In this document: positions 25,055-33,636 of the stretch, piece by piece
How positions within the stretch are numbered: the first letter of the stretch is position 1
How the letters are laid out: each line of letters starts with the position of its first letter
NCBI GenBank assembly: GCA_949292025.1
Contig: CASEYC010000042.1
Span: forward strand, 1-34,485
Length of the DNA: 34,485 bases
Source of the DNA: an uncultured Bacteroides sp.
GTDB taxonomy: Bacteria; Bacteroidota; Bacteroidia; Bacteroidales; Bacteroidaceae
Direction of reading: 5' to 3'
The notes under the pieces: generated by a model
What the model was told of the DNA's origin: nothing
The model's input: only the letters and a program-made list of their open reading frames with translations
Databases searched by the model: none
Made by a program: the position numbers and the translations under genes

Positions 25055-26357
25055 TTTAAGACAGCAGACGCCGATGTGGCATTTCCAAGCCGATACGGCA
25101 GGGTGCGTCTTGCGTGCCACGGAGGTCAAGCCCAAGCTGGACAAGTTCCTGCGAACCCAGGAAAAGTTGGATAAAAGCTGGTTCGTGAAAGGCCGGGAGG
25201 ATGCCTTGGACTACAAGCTGTGGTTTGTAGCACCCGATGGGTGTCCTTCGGAGCTGAAGAGCCAGCATTATCCGTTGTTCTTCGGCAACATGGGCGGCGG
25301 GCAACAGAAAAAACTGATTTTCTACAAGGAGGCAATCGAAATGCACCTCTTCTCGTTGAACGATGCGCTGATAGGGTGCATCAAGAGACACCTGTTTGAA
25401 TTCTTTGCCACGCACAGTTTTGGCACTCGGCAAGACAAGGGCTTCGGTTTTTTCTTCCCTGAGGATATTGATGAGAAAAAGGAGGATTTCAACCAACCTT
25501 TCGGGGCGCACTATCAGTTTGACTACCAATGGATGGATTACGGCAAGAAATTCTCAGACCCGACAAAGGAGCCACCCTATTCCTCTTGGGAATATAGCTA
25601 TGTGGAGACATTCAAGGCTATTCATTATTTCCACAAGCTTATCCGTAGCGGCATCAATGAGGGAAAGTGCTACTATAAATCCTTGATGTATCATTATGCC
25701 CGGAAAAAGGGGTTGCAGTGGGACAAGCCCACGATACGCCATCACTTCCAGTTCTACACCAAGGTCTATCGGTCCTTCTGTGGACAATTGGACTCTCCCT
25801 ATCAGGAGACCATCTTCAGGAGAAACCGGCAGCCGGAGGTGAAAGTCTATAAGGTGAGGGATGACATGGTGAAGGAGTTCTCGACAGTTGACTCTGAAAG
25901 CGAACTGTTGTTCCGTGATGCCCTGGGACTGGCCAGCGAACAGCAATGGAAAGCCTACGAGGATAGCATCAGCATCAAGGCTCAAAGCGAGAATTTCGCC
26001 CGCTTCAAATCGCCTATCCTCTATCGGCCGGTCATTCGGGGAAACAAGTGCCGTGTTTATATCCATTGGGATGAAAGTAGCTTGGAGGACTTGAAGGCAC
26101 AGCGTTTCACCATCAGTCATAAAGGAGGACATAGACCTGAAGTGGAGAAACGTCGGGATGCCATAGCCCCTTTGACCGGAATGCACGTATATAAGGATTT
26201 CTCATTGGAAGATTATTTCACCTTTATTTCCAACCATTACAAAAAGGGCATCCGTTTGCGCGGAGGCGAATGGAAAAATTTTTATATTGAACAAATTTTT
26301 TCACCCCATCAAGAGAATTTTCGAGCTGTAATAACCCCTAATACCCCAAAGCCATGA
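25038..26357 (+). CDS. cmr1: Type III-B RAMP protein Cmr1
   Basis: 439 residues. The N-terminus MKATINLRQQTPMWHFQ followed by LRATEVKPKLDKF matches the Cmr1 pattern (strand, TPxW, LRATE helix). The stretch THSFGTRQDKGFGFFF fits the glycine-rich RAMP loop of the first domain. Cmr1 caps the Cmr complex near the 3' end of the crRNA and helps recognise target RNA. In-frame starts further upstream (to 24828) lie within cas6, so ATG 25038 is preferred. It ends 4 bases into cas10 (ATGA-type coupling). The protein is divergent, so call certainty rests partly on operon order. Confidence 0.78.
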   Translation: MKATINLRQQTPMWHFQADTAGCVLRATEVKPKLDKFLRTQEKLDKSWFVKGREDALDYKLWFVAPDGCPSELKSQHYPLFFGNMGGGQQKKLIFYKEAIEMHLFSLNDALIGCIKRHLFEFFATHSFGTRQDKGFGFFFPEDIDEKKEDFNQPFGAHYQFDYQWMDYGKKFSDPTKEPPYSSWEYSYVETFKAIHYFHKLIRSGINEGKCYYKSLMYHYARKKGLQWDKPTIRHHFQFYTKVYRSFCGQLDSPYQETIFRRNRQPEVKVYKVRDDMVKEFSTVDSESELLFRDALGLASEQQWKAYEDSISIKAQSENFARFKSPILYRPVIRGNKCRVYIHWDESSLEDLKAQRFTISHKGGHRPEVEKRRDAIAPLTGMHVYKDFSLEDYFTFISNHYKKGIRLRGGEWKNFYIEQIFSPHQENFRAVITPNTPKP

Positions 26358-27847
26358 ACACAGTATCTACCAAACGATACATAGGCATCAGCCTTGGCCC
26401 GATAGATCGTATCTTGGACTATGCCAAGAGCACACGCGCCATTTGGGCCTCCAGCTACCTGTTTGCTTACTTGGGCAAGCAGATAGCGGGAAGATATTTC
26501 TTTGAGAAAGGCAATCGCTTCTTGAAGCCGTGGATTACGGCGGAAATGTTTGATTTGAAAGACGGCGTAGGCCGTTTCCCCGACCAATACATCTTCGAGA
26601 CAGAGGCAACAGTGGCCGATGTGCGGCAGTATTGCAACGGCGTGCTGGAGAGTTTGGCCGGAAACATGGCCAACGTGCTGAAATCAGAATCGCAGGCCGA
26701 TGAGATGGCCAACTACCTGAAGCACGTCTTGCGCATCATCATCGTGGAGCGGCAGTTTCCTGAACAGACAGAAGACCAAGCAGTTGTCCAAGATCTGCAA
26801 AAACGGCTGGGGGCGATGGAGTGCCGGGATGCCTACCTGGCCGAAGAAACCCGGAACTACTTGGCTGCTTTTTTTGAGAGTACTTCCACCGAGTCGGCGT
26901 TGTACCAAGATGTCACTGTCACTGACAAGCAAGGACGGCTGTTCAGCACCATCTTGGAATGCTCGGCTGGCGAAGAAGGAAAACCTTATCGGACAGAGTT
27001 GCTCAAAGAGAATCCGAAGCTTTCCTTGAAGCCCTATCAGAAATACATTGCGTTCGTTTCGGCCGATGGGGACAACTTCGGAAAGACGTTGGCGACGTTG
27101 GGCGACGTTGCCGGGAGTGTCTTCATGGCGTACAATCTTGCCATTCGGAAGCTGGTGGACGATTATGGCGGTCAAGTCATCTACCAGGGCGGAGATGACA
27201 TCTTGTTTTTCGCACCGGTGTACAACCAGGGGAAAGACATTTTCCATTTGCTGAAAGGCATCGACACCTGTTTTGCAGAGATTCTGCATAAGAACGAGGC
27301 GGTGAAGAAGCATCTGGCGAATCTCCCGGTTGAGTGTAAACCCACGCTCTCTTACGGTGTGTCCATCTCCTATTACAAATATCCCATGGCCGAGGCCAAA
27401 GACTTGTCAGGGAGTTTGTTGGAGGAAGTGAAGGATGTGCCCGCCAAAACCCCGAAGAACAAGATTCGTTGGAGGGCACGCAAGCACAGCGGCCAGCTGT
27501 TCGGGGGCACGTTAGACAAGAATCAGCCGGAACAGTACGAGAAGAGCATCCAGTTGATAGCCGGTGCCTTGTCCGGCGATTCCAACTTCCTGCATTCGGT
27601 GACCCATTGGCTGAACCGGCAGCAACCGGCCTTGGGTGCCATCTTGAACTTGGAGGGAGACGAACGCGCCGTCTGTCTGGACAACTATGTGGCCAACAGT
27701 TTTAATGAACCCGGACACCAGAAGTACACGGTTTTCTTCAGTGCATTGAAGGCTCTCTTGCTGGCATACCCGAAGAGTGCAGGCATAGACGCGGCGCACA
27801 GGATATTGCGTTATGTGGATTTGTTAATAAAGAAGGAGGACAAATGA
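26354..27847 (+). CDS. cas10: Cas10 (Cmr2), nucleotide-messenger polymerase without HD domain
   Basis: 497 residues, the large catalytic subunit of the Cmr complex. The first Palm domain carries YIAFVSADGDNFGKTLA (SADGD at 236-240). The second Palm element has the intact cyclase motif QGGDDILFF, with GGDD at 279-282 (bases 27188-27199). There is no N-terminal HD nuclease motif and the protein is short for Cas10, so ssDNA cutting is not expected. Output is a messenger: cyclic oligoadenylate in most type III systems, SAM-AMP in the B. fragilis-like systems that pair with CorA and NrN. The genes for both partners lie upstream. Stop and cmr3 start overlap by four bases. Confidence 0.92.
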   Translation: MNTVSTKRYIGISLGPIDRILDYAKSTRAIWASSYLFAYLGKQIAGRYFFEKGNRFLKPWITAEMFDLKDGVGRFPDQYIFETEATVADVRQYCNGVLESLAGNMANVLKSESQADEMANYLKHVLRIIIVERQFPEQTEDQAVVQDLQKRLGAMECRDAYLAEETRNYLAAFFESTSTESALYQDVTVTDKQGRLFSTILECSAGEEGKPYRTELLKENPKLSLKPYQKYIAFVSADGDNFGKTLATLGDVAGSVFMAYNLAIRKLVDDYGGQVIYQGGDDILFFAPVYNQGKDIFHLLKGIDTCFAEILHKNEAVKKHLANLPVECKPTLSYGVSISYYKYPMAEAKDLSGSLLEEVKDVPAKTPKNKIRWRARKHSGQLFGGTLDKNQPEQYEKSIQLIAGALSGDSNFLHSVTHWLNRQQPALGAILNLEGDERAVCLDNYVANSFNEPGHQKYTVFFSALKALLLAYPKSAGIDAAHRILRYVDLLIKKEDK

Positions 27848-28863
27848 GTTACACGTATATGGTCAGGCTGAAGCCCATAGATGGCTACTACTTTGGTGGC
27901 GAGAAGACATTGGGCGAGGGTGATGCACAGAATTACTATGTCAAGTCCAATCGGCTTCCACAGGTGTCGGCGTTGGTGGGCATCATCCGTTATGAAATCC
28001 TGCGGCAAAAAGGTTTGCTCTCTTACGACCCCAAGCAAGAAGGTAAGTTGGACGAGGTGGAGCGGCTGATAGGCCGTCAGGGGTTCAGCATGGACGAGGG
28101 TGGACCGGAGACATTCGGCATCATTCAGAAGTTGTCGCCCCTCTTTGTGGAGAACCGGCAAGAAGGACAGTTCTACACCCCGCTGCCTTTGGACGACGGG
28201 GTGAAGGTCAGCCTGTTGGAGGAGAAATGCTCGTTCTCCCCGACCAGTACACAGGCGTTGGTGACTGACTTGGAGGGGTATGACCCCAAGACGTACAACA
28301 ATTACAGGTATTGGGTCAGTGGTGATGGGCACAAGTTATGTGAGGATGAAATCTTCTACACCCGGGAACAAGTGGGCATCACGAAGAATGGAAAGCCGGA
28401 GAATGAGAAAGATGCTTTCTTCAAGTTGGTCCTGATGGGACTAAACGAGGCTTTCAACTTTGCTTTTCAGCTGGAAACGGGCGAACGCATGGATGAAGTC
28501 CGTCAGGGCTTGTGTACCTTGGGCGGCAACCGTTCCATATTCCGGATGGACTTGACCAAACAGGAGGAGGCTATTGACTTCTGCACGTATTTCCAAAAGT
28601 TGAAGCGGGAAGGCCGCCTGTTGTTGCTGGGCGATGCTTATTTGAAAGACGAGGAGCGTGACCAACTTCCTTTCTTCTGGGGCACCAGCACGTGCAACCG
28701 TTATATCGTGACGAAACATGACAAGGCCCACCATTGGCGGAAGCCGGACAAGACGGAGAAACTCTATCATCTCTTGGCACGCGGGGGAGTTATCTATAAC
28801 GTGTCGGCGGAAAGTATCCAATCCCCTCGCCTGAACAACGTGGGGCTGAACATATTCATCTAA
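27844..28863 (+). CDS. cmr3: Type III-B protein Cmr3
   Basis: 339 residues. The N-terminal segment (VRLKPIDGYYFGGEKTLGEGDAQ, then SNRLPQVSALVGIIRYEIL) is the Cmr3 pattern, in which the glycine-rich loop and the following 'P-x-x-S-x-x-G-x-x-R' helix hold the crRNA 5' tag. The C-terminal part has LCTLGGNRSIFRMDL and ends in a strand typical of this family. Cmr3 pairs with Cas10 to form the base of the complex. Order cas10-cmr3-cmr4 is standard. The start overlaps the cas10 stop (ATGA). No frameshift seen. Confidence 0.88.
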   Translation: MSYTYMVRLKPIDGYYFGGEKTLGEGDAQNYYVKSNRLPQVSALVGIIRYEILRQKGLLSYDPKQEGKLDEVERLIGRQGFSMDEGGPETFGIIQKLSPLFVENRQEGQFYTPLPLDDGVKVSLLEEKCSFSPTSTQALVTDLEGYDPKTYNNYRYWVSGDGHKLCEDEIFYTREQVGITKNGKPENEKDAFFKLVLMGLNEAFNFAFQLETGERMDEVRQGLCTLGGNRSIFRMDLTKQEEAIDFCTYFQKLKREGRLLLLGDAYLKDEERDQLPFFWGTSTCNRYIVTKHDKAHHWRKPDKTEKLYHLLARGGVIYNVSAESIQSPRLNNVGLNIFI

Positions 28864-28889
28864 TCCTTAATTTTAAAGAACATACGACA

Positions 28890-29687
28890 ATGAAAGCATA
28901 TATCTACCAAATAGAAGCCATCAGCAACCTCCACGCAGGCAGTGGCGAGGCCAACGAGGGCGTGATAGACAACCTGATACAACGGGACTCCGTGACGGGG
29001 CTTCCCATCATCAATGCCTCCAGCCTGAAAGGGGCGTTGCGCGAGCATTTCAAGGGGCAGGACAAAAAGTTGATTGAATACATCTTTGGCAGCGAAGCCA
29101 ATGACAAGGAGAAACGTGAGGCAGGTGCTTACCGCTTCTTCGATGCCCGGTTGCTGGCCATCCCCGTACGCACTGACAAGGCTCCCTACTTGCTGGCTAC
29201 CTCGCCCTTGGTGCTGAAGGATTACCTCCGCACCTTGGGATTATTTGGCTTGCCGGTGGACAAAGACCTGAAACAACTGGCACAGCAGTCATCGAATACT
29301 CCCAAAGTGACCCAATCTGCTCATAACCAAGCCCGGATAGAAGACTTGGTAGAGACGGCTGCCTACAAGGAACCGTTGAAGGGCTTGCCGAAATGGTTCT
29401 GCGAAGCCGGTGTACTGCTGTCGGACACGGACTTTAGGACGCTTTGCGACAATGACCACTTGCCTGTCTTTGCCCGCAATTACCTGAACAACGGACAGAG
29501 TGAGAACTTGTGGTACGAACAGGTGCTGCCGCGTTTCAGCCGGTTGTATTTCGCGGTGCTGGTGCCCGATGGAGATGCCCAGTTCCGGCAGTTCAATGCG
29601 CACATCACCCGAAGCTTGGTACAAATCGGTGCCAATGCCACCGTGGGTTACGGCTATTGCCGGTTGACGAATGTTTCTAACTCTTAA
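28890..29687 (+). CDS. cmr4: Type III-B backbone protein Cmr4, target-RNA nuclease
   Basis: 265 residues of the Cas7-like backbone. The start is MKAYIYQIEAISNLHAGSGE and the thumb loop reads EGVIDNLIQRDSVTGLPIINASSLKGALREHF. Asp27 within this loop corresponds to the Asp that cuts target RNA at 6-base steps in other Cmr4 proteins, so RNA cleavage should be active. The C-terminus has the RAMP glycine signature GANATVGYGYCRL. There is a 26-base gap after cmr3 and a small separation from the next gene. Several copies polymerise along the crRNA. Confidence 0.93.
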   Translation: MKAYIYQIEAISNLHAGSGEANEGVIDNLIQRDSVTGLPIINASSLKGALREHFKGQDKKLIEYIFGSEANDKEKREAGAYRFFDARLLAIPVRTDKAPYLLATSPLVLKDYLRTLGLFGLPVDKDLKQLAQQSSNTPKVTQSAHNQARIEDLVETAAYKEPLKGLPKWFCEAGVLLSDTDFRTLCDNDHLPVFARNYLNNGQSENLWYEQVLPRFSRLYFAVLVPDGDAQFRQFNAHITRSLVQIGANATVGYGYCRLTNVSNS

Positions 29688-29697
29688 CGCAGCAAGC

Positions 29698-31074
29698 ATG
29701 ATGAAGATGACAGAACAATGGATAACCCAGGCTGCGGCAGCCTTGCAGCAGGTGGGGATTGTGGTGAAGAAAGAGGAAAAGGATCGTCCGGTCGCTTACT
29801 TCTTTCCCAAGCCGTTCAAGGGGTACATCTCTTCCTTTGCGGCTACCGTGGTGCAGTCCGGCCTGTTGCCGACGCTGGACATTTATGAGAAAGAGGACAG
29901 TGCCGCTGAGGCTTCCCGGCACTTGTTGCCGCAGGCCATTGCCGAACTGCTGTGCCGCATGCGTGTCGTGGGGCGGAACGAAGGTCAGCGGCTTTCCGAG
30001 TATTGGGAACAAGCCGCTCAGGATCAGAAGAAGGAGTTCCAAAAGAAAGTGGAACAGGCACTGGTGGCCTTGAAACTGGCCATACGGATGTACAAGGCGG
30101 TGAAGCCGGAGGACTGTCCGCCAGGGACGGCGGGCTGTAGTCATGCGGGACAAACGCAGGTGCGAGAGCCGGAAGAGGAACACATGCAACAAGCACCGAG
30201 GGCTTGGAATGGCCCGGCAAACTGCCATGCCAATGTGGGCTGGCTCTACTACCGGGAGTATTACCGCGATTATGCGGTAAATCGTGGGAAGGTTGTGAAG
30301 TATCCGGGCCGAAGAGGGGGACGCGATATCGAAGAGACGATGAACAAGCATGAATACCTGTTGAAGTATCGCAGAAATCCCTTCTTGCTCAGTTCAAAGC
30401 TGGACGGGATGCTAGATGCCAATCGACAGTTGTCCGGGGATTTGACGAAAGCGGGATTTGCCTCCTTGGCTTTCCGCACGCTCTATCCGGGTATGATTAT
30501 CGGGTTGGGGTTGAGCCATGGCACTCCGGTAGATGGTGACCTGAAGTGTGGCTTCCAGTTTGACTACGCCACGGGATTGCCCATCATTCCGGGTTCTTCC
30601 GTGAAGGGGGTGTTGCGCAGCGTGTTTCCCGATCCGGACATCAAGGAGCAGAATGAGCGGAACATGCAGAAGGCCCGGTATATCGCCCGTTTGTTGCGTG
30701 AGCAAAAGATTAAGCTGGATGAAAGGAATATGTTTTCTGCGGTTCGGCAATTGGCCAAGCAGATTTTCGAGCATGACGAGGCCAAACGGTTTGGCATGGA
30801 TGTGTTCATGGATGCCATCCTCACCGGTCCGTCGACAGGAGAATTTTTGGCAGACGATTACCTGACCCCGCATGACAAATATAAAGACCCGGTACCTATC
30901 CAGTTTCTGAAGGTGTTGCCGGACATCGAGTTTACTTTCTTCTTCAAGCTGACTGCTTTCAAAATCGGCGAGAAGGAAGTAGATAAGCTGGATTTGTTCA
31001 GGAGCATCCTGGAGGATGTGGGCGTCGGGGCAAAGACCAATGTGGGATACGGACATCTGGAGTTAAAAAAATGA
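29698..31074 (+). CDS. cmr6: Cmr5-Cmr6 fusion protein
   Basis: 458 residues containing two complex subunits in one chain. Residues about 1-137 are all-helical and Cmr5-like: FPKPFKGYISSFAATVVQSG near 36-54, then the helices of EYWEQAAQDQKKEFQ and VEQALVALKLAIRMYKA. A linker (about 138-170, rich in Pro, Gly, Gln and Glu) follows. Residues about 171-458 are Cmr6: YPGMIIGLGLSHGTPVDGDL, the signature GFQFDYATGLPIIPGSSVKG and the C-terminal RAMP loop VGVGAKTNVGYGHLEL. No separate cmr5 exists between cmr4 and here. Starts at 29671, 29698, 29701 and 29707 are possible; 29698 follows the cmr4 stop and is preferred. RT-Cas1 begins 1 base after its stop. Confidence 0.85.
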   Translation: MMKMTEQWITQAAAALQQVGIVVKKEEKDRPVAYFFPKPFKGYISSFAATVVQSGLLPTLDIYEKEDSAAEASRHLLPQAIAELLCRMRVVGRNEGQRLSEYWEQAAQDQKKEFQKKVEQALVALKLAIRMYKAVKPEDCPPGTAGCSHAGQTQVREPEEEHMQQAPRAWNGPANCHANVGWLYYREYYRDYAVNRGKVVKYPGRRGGRDIEETMNKHEYLLKYRRNPFLLSSKLDGMLDANRQLSGDLTKAGFASLAFRTLYPGMIIGLGLSHGTPVDGDLKCGFQFDYATGLPIIPGSSVKGVLRSVFPDPDIKEQNERNMQKARYIARLLREQKIKLDERNMFSAVRQLAKQIFEHDEAKRFGMDVFMDAILTGPSTGEFLADDYLTPHDKYKDPVPIQFLKVLPDIEFTFFFKLTAFKIGEKEVDKLDLFRSILEDVGVGAKTNVGYGHLELKK

Positions 31075-31075
31075 G

Positions 31076-32833
31076 ATGAGCAAGAAAAGCTTGTTTTCCA
31101 ATTTGTGCCAGGAGCGCACCCTGCTTGCGGCTTGGAAGCTTGTCAAGCAAAAGGGGGCTTCCGGAGGAATCGACGGCATATCCATCGATTCCTTCGAAGA
31201 AAGGCTGGGCATGCATCTGGCACAATTGAAACAAGCACTGCTTGCCAAGTCCTGGCAACCGGAACCTTACCTGCGCATCAGCATACCCAAAAAAGAAAAT
31301 GAGCGACGCACACTGGGTTTGCTCAGTATCAAAGACAAAATCGTGCAGCAAGCTATCAAACTGCTGGTTGAACCCCGGTTTGAAAAGATGTTTGTCAGCA
31401 ACAGCTATGGATACAGACCAAGCAAAGGTCCCAACAAGGCCATTGGTTTTGCACGAGCATGTATACAAAATAAACTGTTTCGCTTTGCCTTGCGCTTGGA
31501 CATAGACAATTACTTTGATACCATTGACCATGACATTTTGTTCCGCAGGGTGTATCCGTTGGTGGCAGACGATGAGGTGTTTCGCTTAATGCAACTTTGT
31601 GTAAAGATGGGGATGGTCAATAAACGGTGGCAATGGAATGAAATTACCCAAGGCGTTCCCCAAGGAGCCGTATTGTCACCTCTCCTGGCCAATCATTATC
31701 TGCACTCATTCGACCAGTTCGTATTGTCACGAACCAAGTTATACGTCCGTTATGCAGATGACTTCATCATCGGGTGTCAGACCCAAGAAGAGGCTGAGAC
31801 TTTATTGTCCGATTGCTCAACTTTCTTGGAACAACGCTTGAAGCTGAAACTGAATACCCCCGTCATCTCAGACATTAACGAAGGCGTGGAGTTCTTAGGA
31901 ATTACCCTGAACAAACAGGGACTATCCCTGTCTGAAGAGAAGAGCAAACAATTGACGGACAGAATTCAATCTGTAAAGTGGACAGGGCGTTGTTTCAATG
32001 CCGAAGGCTTGGATGCCTTGAAAGGCATCCAAAATTACTATGCAACCTTGCTTCCGCAAACCTACTTGCTGAAGCTGGACGATGCCTTACTGCTCCATTT
32101 GCGGTCATTCATCCAAAAGTGTTGGCGAGAGATTCCAAACAAGTCGGTCTTATTGACCGCCTTGAAGGAAATTCCCTTTTTTGCCGAAGAAAACATACTC
32201 AAAAAACACTCGCTGAAAGCGGATTTGGTCAATACCTATCTGTTGGTTCGCTCGGCAGATATCCAGCAAGCCAATGAACAGAAAAATAAAAAACTGATTT
32301 CCAGGCGAAAGAAAGAATACAGGCAGCGGGAGAATGAATCCACAGAGTTGGTTATCAATTCGTATGGCACATTCATCGGTGTTGACCACAAAGGTATTAA
32401 ACTGAAAATCATGGGTAAACGCCATCGTGTTCCCCCTATGCCCAACTTGCAACACATCACTGTATTATGCGATGGGGTGAGTATATCCAGCAATGCTTTG
32501 AGCTATTGTATGCAGAAACACATCGGTGTTGATTTCTTCTCTCCCGTAGGAAAGCATGTAGGCAGTTTTCTGGCACCTGTTTTTATGCACACTTCCTTGT
32601 GGATGAAGCAGGCCGCTCTTCCGTTGGATGCCAAAAGCAGGTTGGCGGTTAGCCTGATTACCGGGAAGTTGAAGAATCAGATGAATCTGATAAAGTACTT
32701 CCATAAGTACCATAAAGAGGGTTCGGAAGCCTTGAAACAGAAATATGCGGAGATTCTCCCGAAACAGAAAAGCATCATCACACAAGTCAAATCACTGACG
32801 GGAAATCCTGATTATGCAGCTTTGCTTATTTAA
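31076..32833 (+). CDS. Reverse transcriptase-Cas1 fusion, N-terminal part (ends at in-frame TAA)
   Basis: 585 residues before a TAA at codon 586. Residues about 1-300 are a group II intron-like reverse transcriptase with LDIDNYFD (Asp142), the fingers motif QGVPQGAVLSP (193 onward), YVRYADDF with YADD at 226-229, and EFLGITL. A helical thumb/linker (about 300-420) leads to the Cas1 N-terminal beta domain from about 427 (SYGTFIGVDHKGIKL, HRVPPMPNL, SISSNALSYCMQKHIGVDFFS). The reading frame continues in the same frame after the stop into the Cas1 catalytic domain. RT-Cas1 proteins can acquire spacers from RNA. As it stands the RT is complete but Cas1 lacks its active site unless the stop is read through. 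Less GC-rich than the cmr genes. Confidence 0.88.
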   Translation: MSKKSLFSNLCQERTLLAAWKLVKQKGASGGIDGISIDSFEERLGMHLAQLKQALLAKSWQPEPYLRISIPKKENERRTLGLLSIKDKIVQQAIKLLVEPRFEKMFVSNSYGYRPSKGPNKAIGFARACIQNKLFRFALRLDIDNYFDTIDHDILFRRVYPLVADDEVFRLMQLCVKMGMVNKRWQWNEITQGVPQGAVLSPLLANHYLHSFDQFVLSRTKLYVRYADDFIIGCQTQEEAETLLSDCSTFLEQRLKLKLNTPVISDINEGVEFLGITLNKQGLSLSEEKSKQLTDRIQSVKWTGRCFNAEGLDALKGIQNYYATLLPQTYLLKLDDALLLHLRSFIQKCWREIPNKSVLLTALKEIPFFAEENILKKHSLKADLVNTYLLVRSADIQQANEQKNKKLISRRKKEYRQRENESTELVINSYGTFIGVDHKGIKLKIMGKRHRVPPMPNLQHITVLCDGVSISSNALSYCMQKHIGVDFFSPVGKHVGSFLAPVFMHTSLWMKQAALPLDAKSRLAVSLITGKLKNQMNLIKYFHKYHKEGSEALKQKYAEILPKQKSIITQVKSLTGNPDYAALLI

Positions 32834-32854
32834 CTGGAGGCTAAAGGAGCAGAA

Positions 32855-33340
32855 TTGTACTGGAGCTATATGCGAGAGTTGATAAAAGATGACGGAGTGG
32901 CATTTGAACGTCGTGAACGGCATGGTGCCAAGGATTTGGTAAACTCGCTCCTGAACTATGGCTATTCCATACTATATGCACGGATATGGCAGGCGGTATT
33001 GCGCCGGAAACTGAATCCTACAACCAGCATTATCCACGTGCCACAATCCGGCAAACCTACTTTTGTCTATGACATCATCGAATTATTCCGGGCACAGGCG
33101 GTTGACCGAGTGGTCATATCCTTGGTACAGAAGAAAGAGCCACTGGCCTTGAGGGATGGACGGCTGGACAGCAATACTAAAAAACTGCTTGTACAGAATT
33201 TGGCCGAACGTATCAACCGGTATGAGAAATACAGAGGTGTGGAATGCAGGCTTTGTGACATCATTAACTTTCAAGTGAAAGAGATAGCAGACTATATTGA
33301 CTCTGGTGCCAAATACAAACCTTATATAGCGAAATGGTAA
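32855..33340 (+). CDS. cas1: Cas1 catalytic domain, severed from RT-Cas1 by an in-frame stop
   Basis: 161 residues from a TTG preceded by AAAGGAG (32843-32849), a possible restart site. The open frame itself runs from 32834 just after the TAA and begins LEAKGAELYW, the Cas1 active-site helix. The catalytic Glu (GAG 32837-32839) lies before the TTG, so a restarted protein would lack it; His (33035-33037) and Asp (33071-33073, VYDIIELFR) are retained. In codons counted from 31076 the triad is 588, 654 and 666, the normal Cas1 spacing. The stop is therefore a single-codon interruption of an otherwise intact RT-Cas1. Recent nonsense mutation, readthrough or sequence error are all possible. Confidence 0.85.
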   Translation: MYWSYMRELIKDDGVAFERRERHGAKDLVNSLLNYGYSILYARIWQAVLRRKLNPTTSIIHVPQSGKPTFVYDIIELFRAQAVDRVVISLVQKKEPLALRDGRLDSNTKKLLVQNLAERINRYEKYRGVECRLCDIINFQVKEIADYIDSGAKYKPYIAKW

Positions 33341-33636
33341 TGAGAAGGATAAACAAGAAGAAGGATTTTTGGGTAATCGCTTACGATATCGCCGATGATT
33401 TGCGAAGATCCAGAATTGTAAAGCTCATAGAGAAATGTGGAGTAAGGGTGAACTACAGCGTTTTTGAATGCTTGTTGACCGATGTGCAGCTCAAAAAATT
33501 GCAGGAAGAGATAGGCAAACTTATGCTTCCATCAGAAGACAGCGTTGTTTATTATCCCTTATGCTTGGATTGCTATAGTAAAATTATCTATACTCCCAAT
33601 CGGCAAACTAAACCGAAAGTTGTAGCGGTCGTTTGA
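33334..33636 (+). CDS. cas2: CRISPR-associated protein Cas2
   Basis: 100 residues, ferredoxin-like fold: WVIAYDIADDLRRSRIVKLIEKCG with the conserved Asp after the first strand, YSVFECLLTDVQLKKLQEEI, and a final strand near VVYYPLCLDC. Cas2 is the scaffold of the Cas1 integrase. It overlaps the cas1 stop by a few bases (ATG 33334; alternative ATG 33340 forms TAATG). It ends the cas operon; no clear terminator hairpin follows before the leader. Confidence 0.93.
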   Translation: MVMRRINKKKDFWVIAYDIADDLRRSRIVKLIEKCGVRVNYSVFECLLTDVQLKKLQEEIGKLMLPSEDSVVYYPLCLDCYSKIIYTPNRQTKPKVVAVV

